Assembly: GCA_030248065.1 (NCBI GenBank)
Contig: JASAMV010003444.1
Coordinates: 1 to 64,000, forward strand
DNA: 64,000 nt
Reading direction: 5' to 3'
Origin: Rhynchonema sp. JSB1_4
Lineage: Eukaryota; Nematoda; Chromadorea; Monhysterida; Xyalidae
Shown here: piece by piece, positions 33,601 to 43,178 of the stretch
How the letters are laid out: each line of letters starts with the position of its first letter
Position numbering within the stretch: position 1 is the stretch's first letter
Notes under the pieces: generated by a model
Seen by the model: the letters and a program-made list of their open reading frames with translations, nothing else
What the model was told of the DNA's origin: nothing
The model's database searches: none
Position numbers and translations under genes: made by a program

Positions 33601-36600
33601 CGGGCACATTGGGCTCAAAAAATAGGGCCAGATCAACTCAAGATACGGAATTCTTCCTTCTCCTGACAAAATTTGTGTTTGTGTGTTTGTTTTTTGTTGG
33701 ACCACATAATGATCAGATCAAAGAAATAAGTCCATATTCGAGTTTCCCGTTTTCAAAACCATGCCTTTCGGTCCAAATCCAAGTATTTTTTGTATCTTGG
33801 ACCCAAATTTGAGCGGACCCTGTTTTGGACCCAAGGTGCCCGACCAAAGAAATATTTCACAATTCGGATTCCCCATGCTGAAAACATACTGGTGTACCTA
33901 ATTTTCATGCTTTTCCATATACCACGAAAAATGTTGCTACTCTTGGAAGTTGGAACACACAGTGGTTGATAGTTCAGGCGAAGATATCGGAAGGAACCGT
34001 TCTTCATTTGCGGTTGCGACATTCGTGAAACCACTGATTAACAGTTTTTGTTGCGCAAAAAAATACTTATTTCGGTAAGTGAAGGAGACACCTGGCCAAG
34101 TTCCCACACAGAACGTATATGTATATGTACATATATGCTGTTTGTTGAAACCGGGTGAAAGCACATTAAAGTTTTCGCGTAAAACACAGGAAATACAGAA
34201 CAAATAAACAACAAGAGCATCGCTCGGTGCATCTGCATGACAGTGACACGTCTGTTGATTCTGACCGGCATAGGCACTGGTCGAACGTTCTCGAAATAAG
34301 TTGAAAGTGTAGCAAGATTGGAAGAAGAATAGCATCAGGGCAAAAGCTCGAAAACAGATACATATCACGTCTATTTATAGTCATATCTCATTGTTCGATT
34401 TTGTTCGGCCCAAACAGTCAGCGTGTGCTCTCTTCAGTTCAGCGAATCTGACTTTGGCCTCTTCGTACAGCACCAAATCAGCCCACTGAATTTTCTGAAT
34501 CTTCCGCCGTTGCCCAGCACTGACCTCTTTCATATTGAAGTCACTCGATTTGTCAGTTTTCGAGGGTTTGACTAGTCCAACTTTCATTGTGTTGGCAAGT
34601 TGTTCGTGCTGACCAACGTCAAAGTACTCACGCGACCAACCGGTGAGACCAGGGTTGGGCAAAAAAAAACGACGGCGTTTTTTCTTAAAAAAAACGACGT
34701 TTTTTTTAAAAAAAAACGCCTGGGTCGTTTTTCGTTTTTTTTAAATCCTGAATTTCCTTGATTTTCCCTGATTTTTCAAGGAAAGTACCCTGATTTTCAA
34801 GGAAAATCAACTTTTTGTCCCATTTTTTTCAAAAAATGTTCGACCAATTTTTACTTTGTCGAGATACGTCGATATACGGAGTTTGACTTTCAGTGATGAC
34901 CCCGGCCAAAGTTGGTCCCATGATGCGGGTCTGATATGGGATCTTAACAACTCGCTAGAAATGGGTTGAAACCCGTTTATTTTGCCTCAGAACACATAGA
35001 ATTACTTCATTTAACCACGTTTTCTCCCCAACATGAGCGTTTTCCAATTTTTTTGGGGGCATATTTTGGTCATCTGGGCGTTTTAAAAAAAACGTTTTTT
35101 TAAAAAAAAAACGTTTTTTTAAAAAAAAAACGATTTTTTGAAAAAAAACGTTTTTTGCCCAACCCTGGGTGAGACACGCGAGGAGATCGTAGGATTCATC
35201 TAGTTGGTCGTACAAGCCGACAAAATTGAGCTCACGCAGATACACGAGTGTGTCGTTCAGTTGGTCGTGCGTGAATTCGTGCGTCAAACCGAGCATTTTG
35301 CTCTGCACATTCGCGATTTCGGGCTTGGACGGTTTGATGAGCAGGCGGTCAAAGTCGACCGTGTTGCCGATTTTGATGCTCATGGTTGACGGGTCCCTTT
35401 TCACACTCGCAACTGACAGTGCAGCCTTGGATGTTCATGAAGCATACATGATGTTCTCTTGTTCGCTGATGTGCTCTGTTGATTAAGATTGCAGTGTGAT
35501 TGGCGTGTCCGATTACTGGAGAATGCGAAACCAAGTCACATCTTCCCCAACCCACCCAAGAATAAGTCCCACTGGGGAGCTAATTCGGCAGTTTTTTTCT
35601 GAATCAGTAACGACCTGTGGGCATGTTTCATGTGCTTATATGCACACTTTTGGGAAATCTCAAATCCGAAGTAAGTTCCAATTCCAAATAAGCGCCCAGG
35701 GGCATTTGGCGTTCTCTGGCACGTTTGGTTGGTATCCAACTCTACTAGTCCCTAAATTAGGATTCCCATTTGTCATGTCACCATTGAATGCTTCATCTCA
35801 ACATCTATGGCTGCACTGTAGTGTTCAACGGGGTCTCGAACGATGGTGAATCTGAATGCTGTTGGGTCATGGTCGAAATGTTTATCAAGATATTCGCGAT
35901 TCTCAGCGAAGATGCGTGGAAACGGTTCGATTATCGCTGAAATGATCATAAATAATTTTGAGCGCACGAGCGACTATTTTTGAGACAATGATCTATGCAT
36001 ATATACCTGGCAGTGAGCCATTCAAGAACGGCTGGCTCACTTCGGGTCGACAACACGTTTGAACGCGTGTCACGGTGAACGTGTCGCTGCTGAACGTTGA
36101 TAGCGGATGTCGGTCGCGACACACACTGTAGAACTTGTAAACCTGTTGTGATTCAATCAATTTGTCGGAGAAATGGGTGATTCGACATGAATTGCCTTGT
36201 GGTAATCATCAGCCTCGGTCTAGAGTCGAGGGGCTTGGACGAGTACATTTGACCAGCGTAAAAGTTGTTCTGGGAGCACCAGCAAACAACGTTCGCACTG
36301 ATATTGGTCGCACAATGACCATATAAGAATTCATCAAATCAATCCTGATTTTCACGTTCAGTCACTCTTAACCACTGTGCTATTTGTGATTCTTACAAAA
36401 CATTTTCACCTGAAAATAATCCAGCAGATCAACCACGCTGGCGCAGGTCTGAAACATTCTCTTTACTACATGCTTTGTATGCGACCGCGCAACGCAACGT
36501 CATTGCCCAGTCACTTTCCCTCTTTACGATTCAGGAAAAAATGACCAATTCTTATAAAGTCATGGTGCAACCAATACAATGTTTGACACATGGACAAGCC

Positions 36601-39600
36601 GAGACAGACCACAGATTGAGGTTGATGTTTCAATGGGTGACTGAACAGGGTCGCTCACCATAACGAAAGGTGTGCACTTGTTGCCTCCGGGGCAGCCACA
36701 GTAACCACAGTCGCAATATGCCAGACACCGCAGCTGCAATTGATTGCAGACAAAACGGAGCGCATTGCCGGTCTCACGATTGGCAGTGTTGTAGATGGAC
36801 AGGTAGACAAATCTGCGCACCGGTTTGCTGAGATGTGAATCATTGGAACTCATCTTCGACGTTGTGCCCATTTCACCAAATGTTTTATCGTGCTCATGGC
36901 TTTGTTGTCGAATTGATGGATCGATTGACAAGTGATTGATGACCAGAAATGCAGTGACGCACAGCACAATTATCGTGATATGTAGCGCACGCAGATGAGT
37001 GTTCGACGAAGTTGCGGCGTTCTTCGTGAACCCCGATTTGACCGCCATGCTCGACTATCAATATCAAATGGGTGGTTTGCTTGGGATAGTTACTTATGAA
37101 AACGGGAACGCACGTAAAAACCGAAAGCCGTTGTGCACAAAAAAACTACCCTCGGCACGAACGGCTACGTATGATACTCTCTGCTCTGGTAGACTGCATT
37201 CGTTTACAATGTCGTATAGTGTATTTTACAACAACTGCGCTGTTTCATGGTACCACGTCATGCGTGTTTTCAGTTTGGTGTAAGTAAGCCGCTTACCAAT
37301 TTCGCAGCATGCGCGCACGTGATGTGGTGTGATATTCACGCATCAACAATGTGTTTTGTCCTCGGGGGGATGAGTTATAAAAAGTGGTCCATATGACCCC
37401 AGGGGCATACAGCGCGGTATTATGACCAGATCAAACTGGGATCCTCATTCAGGCGGTCTCGACCTGAAAGCGCAAGAGGCAGCGCTGCGCCGAGGGCCTG
37501 ACATTGTGATCGCCACACCCGGGCGATTGATTGATCATTTGCACAACACACCGTCGTTCACGTTGAATAACATCGAGATATTGGTGTTGGATGAAGCGGA
37601 CAGGTATATCATGTCCAGGACGTAACCAAGGTACGGTCACTGACTGGCTGTCCTTGACTCAAGTAACCGGGGCAGTGACCAACCTGAAATTCTGCTATGA
37701 GAACGGAAAAGAGTGTACCTGTCAGGTCATATTTTGGTATCTCCCTTCTATTTGACGAAAAAATGGCTCACCATACCTACCCCTATCGATCGATAAATGA
37801 ATTGTTGCGTTACAGAATGCTGGACGAATACTTTGCCGAACAAATGAACGAACTGATCCGTTTGTGCGCGCGCAATCGCCAGACCATGCTGTTTTCGGCG
37901 ACCATGTCTGATAAAGTGGGTGTGCTTTTAGGTTATCAAACGTGGTGCTCGCGTTGGTTGGTCACGTGATTATTTTTGCATTCGGAGTAGTTCGAAATGA
38001 TTGGTGGCACTGATTTGACCAGCGTAAATATTCGCCGGTCATAAGTTTCACGCTTGTTGCGCTTAGCGTGATCAGTTCATAATGATAGAAAGATACAGGC
38101 ATATTAGAAAGCCACGTGATCAAGTTCTCTCCATCACCAGGTTTGACACCGGTCACATATCACAAACACGGCAGTGAGTTTACCCAACGTCAAAACAAGC
38201 TATTCTTCCGTTTCTTTCACAGGTAAACGACTTGGCCGCAGTGTCGCTCATCAAACCAGTCAAGTTGTTCGTCAACCAGAATACGGATGTTGCGTTTAAT
38301 CTTCGTCAAGAGTTTGTGAGAATACGCGCCAATCGAGAGGGCGATAGAGAGGCGATTGTGTGCGGTTGGATTCTAGTGTGTAAATATAGCGCGCGCATAA
38401 AAATGTTGTTTATAACAGCCTCGTCGTGCGTTGCAGCATGGCACGTGTCATGCATGATGTATTTCATTTTGTGTTACCGTACGTTTATGCGCGCGCTATG
38501 TTTGTACATCATATCGAACTGATCAAAGAAATGCACGATGCTACCGGCGTTGGTTTGCCGGTGATTCCCGATTTTCGTTCACCACCATCTGACATCAAAC
38601 ATCCTTTGGTTTGCAGCACTGCTCACTCGCACATTCCCGGATCACGTGATGCTGTTCGTACAAACCAAACGTCAATGTCATCGAATGCATTTGGTGTTGG
38701 GCTTGTTGGGTGTGCGCGTCGCTGAGATGCACGGCAATCTGTCGCAGACGCAGGTGCCGTCCATTTTTTGTTTGTGTGGCATGCTTGGTTTTCTTTGGTT
38801 GGAGAGTTATAAAACATCAGCACCGGCCTTTCCCTTTTTAATGTGCAGACTTTGGAGAAAGCGTAGTGTAGTCGATAAATTTTCGATTATCAGTAATTCG
38901 ACCTGAATGCAGATAGAGCACCAGGACTAATGAACAACTTTTTGCGCTGGTCAAATGTTTGATTTTAAAAAATTTCTGAAAATCGAGACAAACCGCAAGA
39001 CTTGACCCTAACCGAGGTTGATGTCTGTTACATACCACACATTTTTTGTATACTAGGAGCTTATTTTGTCTTCAGCGTATCGAGGCGTTGGCTCGATTCA
39101 AGAAAGCCGAAGTCGACGTGCTCGTATCCACCGATTTGGCCGCTCGAGGACTCGATATTGAGGGCGTGAAAACGGTGGGCTCGGTTAATTTTGTACCAGA
39201 AAACATCGAACAACCGTCGACGGCTGATCTCAAACTTTGTTGTCGGTCATGTAACTTTTTTGTGGCGACGTGATTTCATGTTTCGCTAATGCCTGCCTCA
39301 ATTTTGACCAGCGTTGAACTTGGACCGAGACAACAAAAATCAGCCAGTTCTGCACCGATCAAAACTGGTGTCGTCAGTAAACTTGACAATAATCTTGATA
39401 GTCTTGTGACCCACGTAAGACATCGCCGAACCGACCACCAAGTTTAATAATTCCCAATTTGTTAGGTGCTGAATCTGACCATGCCCAATTCCGTGAAACA
39501 TTACGTGCATCGTGTCGGTCGGACGGCGCGAGCGGGCAGAGCCGGACGGTCCGTGTCGTTGGTCGGTGAACAGGAACGAAAGATATTGAAAGACATCGTC

Positions 39601-41272
39601 AAAGCAGCGCGCAACACCGTCAAACAACGTGTTATTGATCAAAGTTCGTGTGGAGACTATCCTGTTTAGAGTAAACTCTCTACAGTGGAATCCTCTATAT
39701 AGTGGATATTTTTTAAGTTTGCTTTGGTCCCCAAGCTGTCGTTATCCCCGTGGTTACAACTGCATGGTGGATTCTTATGGTGATAAAAATCATGAGGTCG
39801 CGGCGATCATGTCACTGCAAGGAGGGTAGACCGCTGTGATTTACAGTTGTAAACATGTTGCGCTGTAAACAGAGATGACATCGATATAAGAAATGTAACC
39901 GCCGGTCAAGGGCTTTCAATGAAACTCGTGTGGGACAGGTGACATATTAACCACCATTCAAATTCGAATTCAAACTCGCGCGTATTCAGCTGTGATCGAA
40001 GCGTATCGCCAACGAATCGCCGCCCTCGAGCCGGACATTGCCGATATCGAAAAAGAAGAGAATAGCGAACGTGAACTGCGCGCAGTGGAGGCGCAGGTGG
40101 CCGGGGGTGATTTATTTCAAATAAAACTGGCTGCTATGACATCAAAATCACGAATATTTAGGGGACAGAAAGGCGCATTGCCAAGCTGTAACAGGAGCCA
40201 CAATACATAAACTGCCCAAAATTCTAAATATATGCACATATACTGTGTGCTGTATTTCATTTTTGGGTGACTCAATGCCTAAATTTAATAATAAAAGTAC
40301 TACAGGTTTCAAAGGCTGAGAAAACGTTGGACAATCCGACCGTTGTCAATGCCGATAAACGCACTTGGTTTCAGTCGCATCGAGAGAGAAAACTGGAGAA
40401 AGGTAGATCTCGACAAATGTTCTGGGAGAAAAGAACCGTCGCCTAATTTGTAAGGGGCATTACAACGCCTGTTGTTGGCTGTAGGGGTCGCGGAATTGCC
40501 ACTTGCCAGATAGTCTGCACGCCTGCGTGCGCTTTACAACTCAGGCAACGCATTTGAAAGATTCATCCGAAATTATTATCATAACGGGAAGTGCGCAGTC
40601 GACAAAAGATCATGTAGTTTTTTGGTAACAGCTGTATTTTTTCAGAATCGTTACGACTCGGAACACATGAGAATCTGCCGCGAAGCAAAAGAGCGCGACG
40701 AAAGAAATTACTGGAATTGGCCAAGAACAAGCTGACCACGGTGGGAAATTCACACAGACATAAAATTCCAGCAAGCCATTGTCAAACTTTGTTTTTGCAG
40801 CCCGAAGCGCGTGCGGATTTTGAGTTGCAAAAAGTGGCCGCGTTCCAAGCGAGAGCTGCGAAACGAGAACGCAAGCCCACGAAGATTCGGGCCATTATCG
40901 ATGAACCAAACAAGAAGAGAAGAGCTCCTGGTAAAAAGAAGCACATAAAAGAGGGCGAGTTCTTGATGGACATTCAGTTATTTTACTACTAAAAGCGCTT
41001 TTCGATTGAATAAAAACTAACTTCAGGAGGCGCCAGGAATCAGAGAACAAAGAAGAAATCGTCAGCTTTCACAAAGGAACTAACAAGCGTTGGCGGAAAA
41101 GCTGTCAAGCAATTCCGGCACGGGCAAGTTGCACGACGGCTCCTCGAAGAAATTTTAGATCACAAATTATTTTGTATCGTTTTTATATTTGAATTTCAGC
41201 CCGTCGACAGCTGATTTCAAAGCAGCAAGACTAAAACATAAAGGAGTTGCAAAACGCGGCAAGAAAAGGTAA
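21629..41272 (+). CDS. DDX27: DDX27 (Drs1-type) nucleolar DEAD-box RNA helicase
   Basis: ATP-dependent RNA helicase of large-subunit pre-rRNA processing. Exons: 21629-21721, 21982-22081, 22578-22735, 23029-23113, 23411-23656, 24136-24215, 24282-24375, 37453-37603, 37816-37915, 38223-38364, 38617-38753, 39076-39174, 39466-39643, 39990-40096, 40306-40402, 40646-40740, 40801-40930, 41027-41123, 41200-41272. They close in frame to 753 residues (human 796). Motifs visible in order: Q motif (PTPIQ), I (ATGTGKT, split by an intron), Ia (PTRELAIQ), Ib (TPGRL), II (DEAD), III (SATM), V (DLAARGLDI), VI ([11 protein letters not shown]). The C-terminus is basic, as in Drs1. The start at 21629 was chosen because residues after it ([11 protein letters not shown]) resemble the family N-terminus. 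The intron 24376-37452 is 13.1 kb and contains three minus-strand genes. The last intron has a GC donor (GG|GCAAGT). Confidence 0.97.
21770..21945. repeat. Repeat family B copy in DDX27 intron 1
   Basis: It ends in CGCACGCAATATGCTACAAC and ACGACATCGAC, about 40 bases before the acceptor at 21981. It shares the CTACAACAC-type ending with copies at 25880, 47960, 50785 and 59125. Confidence 0.45.
23738..23980. repeat. Foldback element family C copy
   Basis: It begins TATAGTAAATTTCCAAATTC and ends in the inverse GGAAATTTACTATA. The arms also share CGCTGCCGCACAGTAAA and AACTTGACATTAACTATGGG with the copy at 46195-46423. It lies in a DDX27 intron (23657-24135). Confidence 0.75.
24523..24777. repeat. 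Foldback element in DDX27 large intron
   Basis: The arm CTATGTATAGTTCATCCAG (24523) is inverted at the right end (CTATACCGTACATAG, ending 24777). Inner arms CAGAGAAAAAGACAAGTGC and GCACGTGTCTTTTTCTCTG also pair. A single copy was seen. Confidence 0.65.
25127..29119 (-). CDS. 12-TM MFS transporter, SLC22A18-like (paralog A)
   Basis: Minus-strand exons: 28898-29119, 28506-28827, 26372-26585, 25970-26134, 25581-25702, 25127-25332. All junctions are in phase and give 416 residues. The sequence alternates hydrophobic helices with short loops through its whole length, as in major facilitator superfamily proteins. Visible landmarks are the first helix ([12 protein letters not shown]), a loop-2/3 glycine-rich segment ([15 protein letters not shown]) in the place of the MFS A-motif, and a C-terminal half starting after a long hydrophilic loop ([12 protein letters not shown]). 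SLC22A18 is the closest family I can suggest; the substrate is unknown. It lies wholly inside a DDX27 intron, downstream of and parallel to paralog B. Its intron 26586-28505 contains the 1.66-kb TTAA element. The residue order [15 protein letters not shown] aligns with [15 protein letters not shown] in paralog B. Confidence 0.82.
25870..25925. repeat. Repeat family B terminal segment in transporter A intron
   Basis: TATAGCACGTACTATGCTAC followed by AACACATGGACGTGACATCG is the clearest copy of the family B end. It sits in the minus-strand intron 25703-25969, close to its donor side. The orientation relative to transcription is therefore opposite to most other copies. Confidence 0.5.
26809..28466. 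mobile_element. 1.66-kb snapback transposon with TTAA duplications (copy 1)
   Basis: Flanked by TTAA at 26805-26808 and 28467-28470. The ends are AGGGCTCGGGACA and its exact inverse TGTCCCGAGCCCT. Pairing does not stop at the ends. Inner segments such as CTGCAGCCATGCCAGCCTG (about 27449) and CAGGTTGGTATGGCTGCC (about 27809) are also inverted copies, so almost the whole element is one imperfect palindrome with arms of about 0.8 kb. There is no transposase frame. A TTAA target is used by piggyBac and Kolobok-type elements; I cannot decide between them. It lies in an intron of transporter A, itself inside a DDX27 intron. Confidence 0.88.
29655..29841. repeat. Foldback element family E
   Basis: The left end GGGTGGAATCTTCGAAACGG is inverted at the right end (CCGTTCGAAAGATCCCC). 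Internal words GGTGTAAAGGTCAGTT and AACTGACCTTTACACC pair. A second copy is at 63290-63526. It lies between the two transporter genes. Confidence 0.65.
29897..31496 (-). CDS. 12-TM MFS transporter, SLC22A18-like (paralog B)
   Basis: Minus-strand exons 31058-31496, 30299-30816 and 29897-30184 close in frame to 414 residues, almost the length of paralog A (416). It begins [19 protein letters not shown]. The second Met is also possible. Helices follow throughout, with the loop-2/3 glycine-rich segment [15 protein letters not shown]. The tail ends in charged residues after a last helix ([14 protein letters not shown]). It lies about 800 bases upstream of paralog A in the same orientation, so the two are a tandem duplication. 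The second intron (30185-30298) is 114 bases, a multiple of three, and stop-free. Aligning with paralog A requires it to be removed. Function beyond membrane transport is not inferable. Confidence 0.83.
30879..31034. repeat. MITE family A copy filling a transporter B intron
   Basis: The left end ATCAAACTTGGTGATCGGAC (30879) and the right end CCGGAACGATCACCACGTTTG (about 31010-31030) are inverted. It makes up about 155 of the 241 bases of the intron 30817-31057. Confidence 0.6.
31497..34380. other. Gene-free part of the DDX27 large intron
   Basis: No conserved coding segment was found on either strand between the transporter B start and the sulfotransferase stop. The promoter of transporter B should lie just right of 31496. 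A tRNA-SINE-like A-box word (CGCAGTGGTAATGCGCC, about 31978-31994) is present without a matching B box. Several ACATGTA/TACATGT words cluster at 32410-32550. Confidence 0.55.
34381..37048 (-). CDS. Gal3ST-like sulfotransferase, last exon interrupted by a transposon
   Basis: Minus-strand exons are 36659-37048, 36410-36448 (39 bases), 36007-36142, 35782-35936 and 35425-34381. The last exon is split by an insertion at 34642-35167. Without the insertion all phases close to 412 residues, close to the roughly 420 of galactose-3-O-sulfotransferases. Residues about 23-40 ([17 protein letters not shown]) are a type-II membrane anchor. [16 protein letters not shown] is a clear PAPS 3'-phosphate binding motif. 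[14 protein letters not shown] matches the conserved LDESLxLL region of the Gal3ST family. The expected 5'-phosphosulfate loop (normally HKTxSST-like) reads NTANRETGN, a notable deviation. A cluster of Cys ([14 protein letters not shown]) follows it. The enzyme would act in the Golgi on a galactose-bearing glycan or lipid, if functional. Read straight through, the frame enters the insertion and stops at 34955, losing the C-terminus. Confidence 0.72.
34650..35167. mobile_element. hAT-like non-autonomous element, 518 bp
   Basis: The ends CAGGGTTGGGCAAAAAA and TTTTTTGCCCAACCCTG are inverted copies. The flanks are a perfect 8-bp duplication, GGTGAGAC at 34642-34649 and 35168-35175. CAGGG termini with 8-bp duplications define hAT-superfamily insertions. 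The interior is alternating runs of A and T with CG steps (AAAAAAACG) and has no transposase frame. The insertion point lies in the coding exon of the sulfotransferase. Confidence 0.92.
38345..38520. repeat. Family B-like inverted repeat in DDX27 intron
   Basis: GTGTAAATATAGCGCGCGCAT (about 38379-38399) and ATGCGCGCGCTATGTTTGTAC (about 38487-38507) are inverted around about 90 bases. The TAGCGCGYGC core is the one found at other family B ends. The element lies in the intron 38365-38616. Confidence 0.55.
39672..39848. repeat. Tigger/pogo-like MITE remnant
   Basis: CTCTACAGTGGAATCCTCTA followed by TATAGTGGATATT and TTTGGTCCCCAAGCTGTCG is the classic wording of a Tigger-type end. The right end (TCACTGCAAGGAGGGTAGAC) pairs partly with the left. 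It lies in the DDX27 intron 39644-39989. Confidence 0.6.
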
Positions 41273-43178
41273 ACAATAATGATCATGGTCCAGCTGCCGT
41301 TATAATATTTACCTGTCAAACGAAACTTGCAACTGTTACGTTTTTCTCATTTGATTCTTTATTGTTAATTGTTGCGCATTTCGTACTACAATCGCTGTTG
41401 ACTGGAATGAAAACTAACATGGATGGTTCAAAACAAGTATCATGCAGAACTGATAAAAAGCAACGATGCCTGGTTATTCTTTCATATTTGCTGTGAGGAA
41501 AGAAATCGTGGGACGAGACAAAACGACCAGAATCATGCAGGTGGTGTGAAACTGTGAAGAAGCAAAGCCCACATACTTTATTCTGTCGATTTCCGCGTTT
41601 CCGAAGAAAAGTTTATTTTACATTGTGCTTGCTTGCACGTTACTGCCTCCTCCGGTTTCGCTCAGCTCAAATTCAAATTTTTTTCACTCACGCACCTCAC
41701 GGATCCGGCACCTGATAAACGGTGTGTCCGCCGTGCTCATGAGGACTGTTAAAGATTCTACCAGATTCAAAAATCGCCGGTTACACGGGTTTTCGCAAAA
41801 ACAAAAGAAGAGATTGGGCGAAGAGCATACTTCCAGCTGGCTGACCTCAATTTGTTGCGTGCTTGCGCGAACAGCAACGTCGTTCAACACACAAATGTTT
41901 TGGGAGTCAAAAGGGAATTTACGCACCGAGGTGGAGAGCATGTTTTTAAAAAAATACATGCGTTTCTCTTTCTTTCATTTCCGAAATACGTGGAACCATA
42001 ACATTATTGGATCCGTTCAAGTCAACTTCAAAATACATAGGTCGTCTCATGAGTTCGTGGTTGGACTATACGCAACACAATGATAATCATGAATGAACAA
42101 ACGACAAAACGTACCAGAGAAATTTTAAACCAACCAAAAACAGCAACGACAGGCGAAAAATCAGTGATCAGTCAGTTGTTCAGTTTCAGTTTACGATCGG
42201 TTTGTATCGGGAGATCGAATTCACAGAAACGGAATCCAACTCTGGATTTCGCTTTCGTTCAACTTTTGGCTCAGGCTTAGGCCCCAGCCAGGAAGACCTG
42301 TGCACATTTCTCATGTCCACGCCTGATTCAAAGCCTGAAACGAGACCTGAACACAATTAAAGGCAGTCTACGGGAGGTTGTCACTCAGCCCCCGAATACC
42401 GTAACCCACCGTAATTTTGATCTGCAAGGATCGTGTCGAGACCATTTTGGTTTTTATCTATGTTTCGCGTGTTAGCGCCAACACCAACCAACATTTCCAA
42501 GTTTTGGTGATTGACGCGCATGATGACAATTTCCAGCTTGCTGCCGCTAATACACGTGTCGATAAGCAGCGATCAGCATGGGTCTCCAACCGTCAGTTTA
42601 CGGTATTCGGGCAGAACACCCCCCAAACCCTAGGATACGGCAGTTTCGCGTTGGATTCCGTTTTTGTGAATTCTATCTCCCCGCGTCAGTTTACGTTTTT
42701 TGTTGTTCACATTCGATCATAGTCTAACCCGAGCACCACTCTTTGCCGTTCCTCTTCCCAATTCAGGCAGCCGTTCTTGCTGCTTATGACATGTTGGATG
42801 TTTCGGATTACGGTAATTTTGGTGGCATTCATGTTGCGGTGATCACGTCGTTTTGTGTGCACCAAGATTTTTATGTGAATAAACGGATAATCACCACTAA
42901 TTTTGGGATAAGACTCGTTGCGAATTTGCCGTAACTTCAATTTCGATTGACATCTACCCTCGGAAATCGAGATCCCCTCAATTGGGATCCTAAAACATCG
43001 CGAAGCCCCGGAGGTCTCGCTTGCGAACCAGGGACAACGAGAACAAACGGGAAGGACATCAAGTGGATATCATCCACAAACTGAACTTTCTCACTTAAAA
43101 ATTGTCAAGAACGCTAACTTTCGCCGTCAAAAACTGAGAAAATCAAAACATTCGATCTTAATCCGCACGGAATTGCCC
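41273..43178. other. Intergenic spacer DDX27 to the zinc-finger gene
   Basis: No conserved coding segment was found. A 152-codon open frame at 41625-42083 has no recognisable family and I do not count it as a gene. Inverted words CCCGAATACCGTAA (42393-42406) and TTACGGTATTCGGG (42598-42611) mark another small foldback element. The zinc-finger gene promoter must lie near 42950-43170. Confidence 0.5.

Noticed and set aside
41625..42083. 152-codon plus-strand open frame between DDX27 and the zinc-finger gene
   Set aside because: No recognisable motif, no splice continuity with either neighbour, and an overlapping minus-strand frame of similar quality. Chance is likely.
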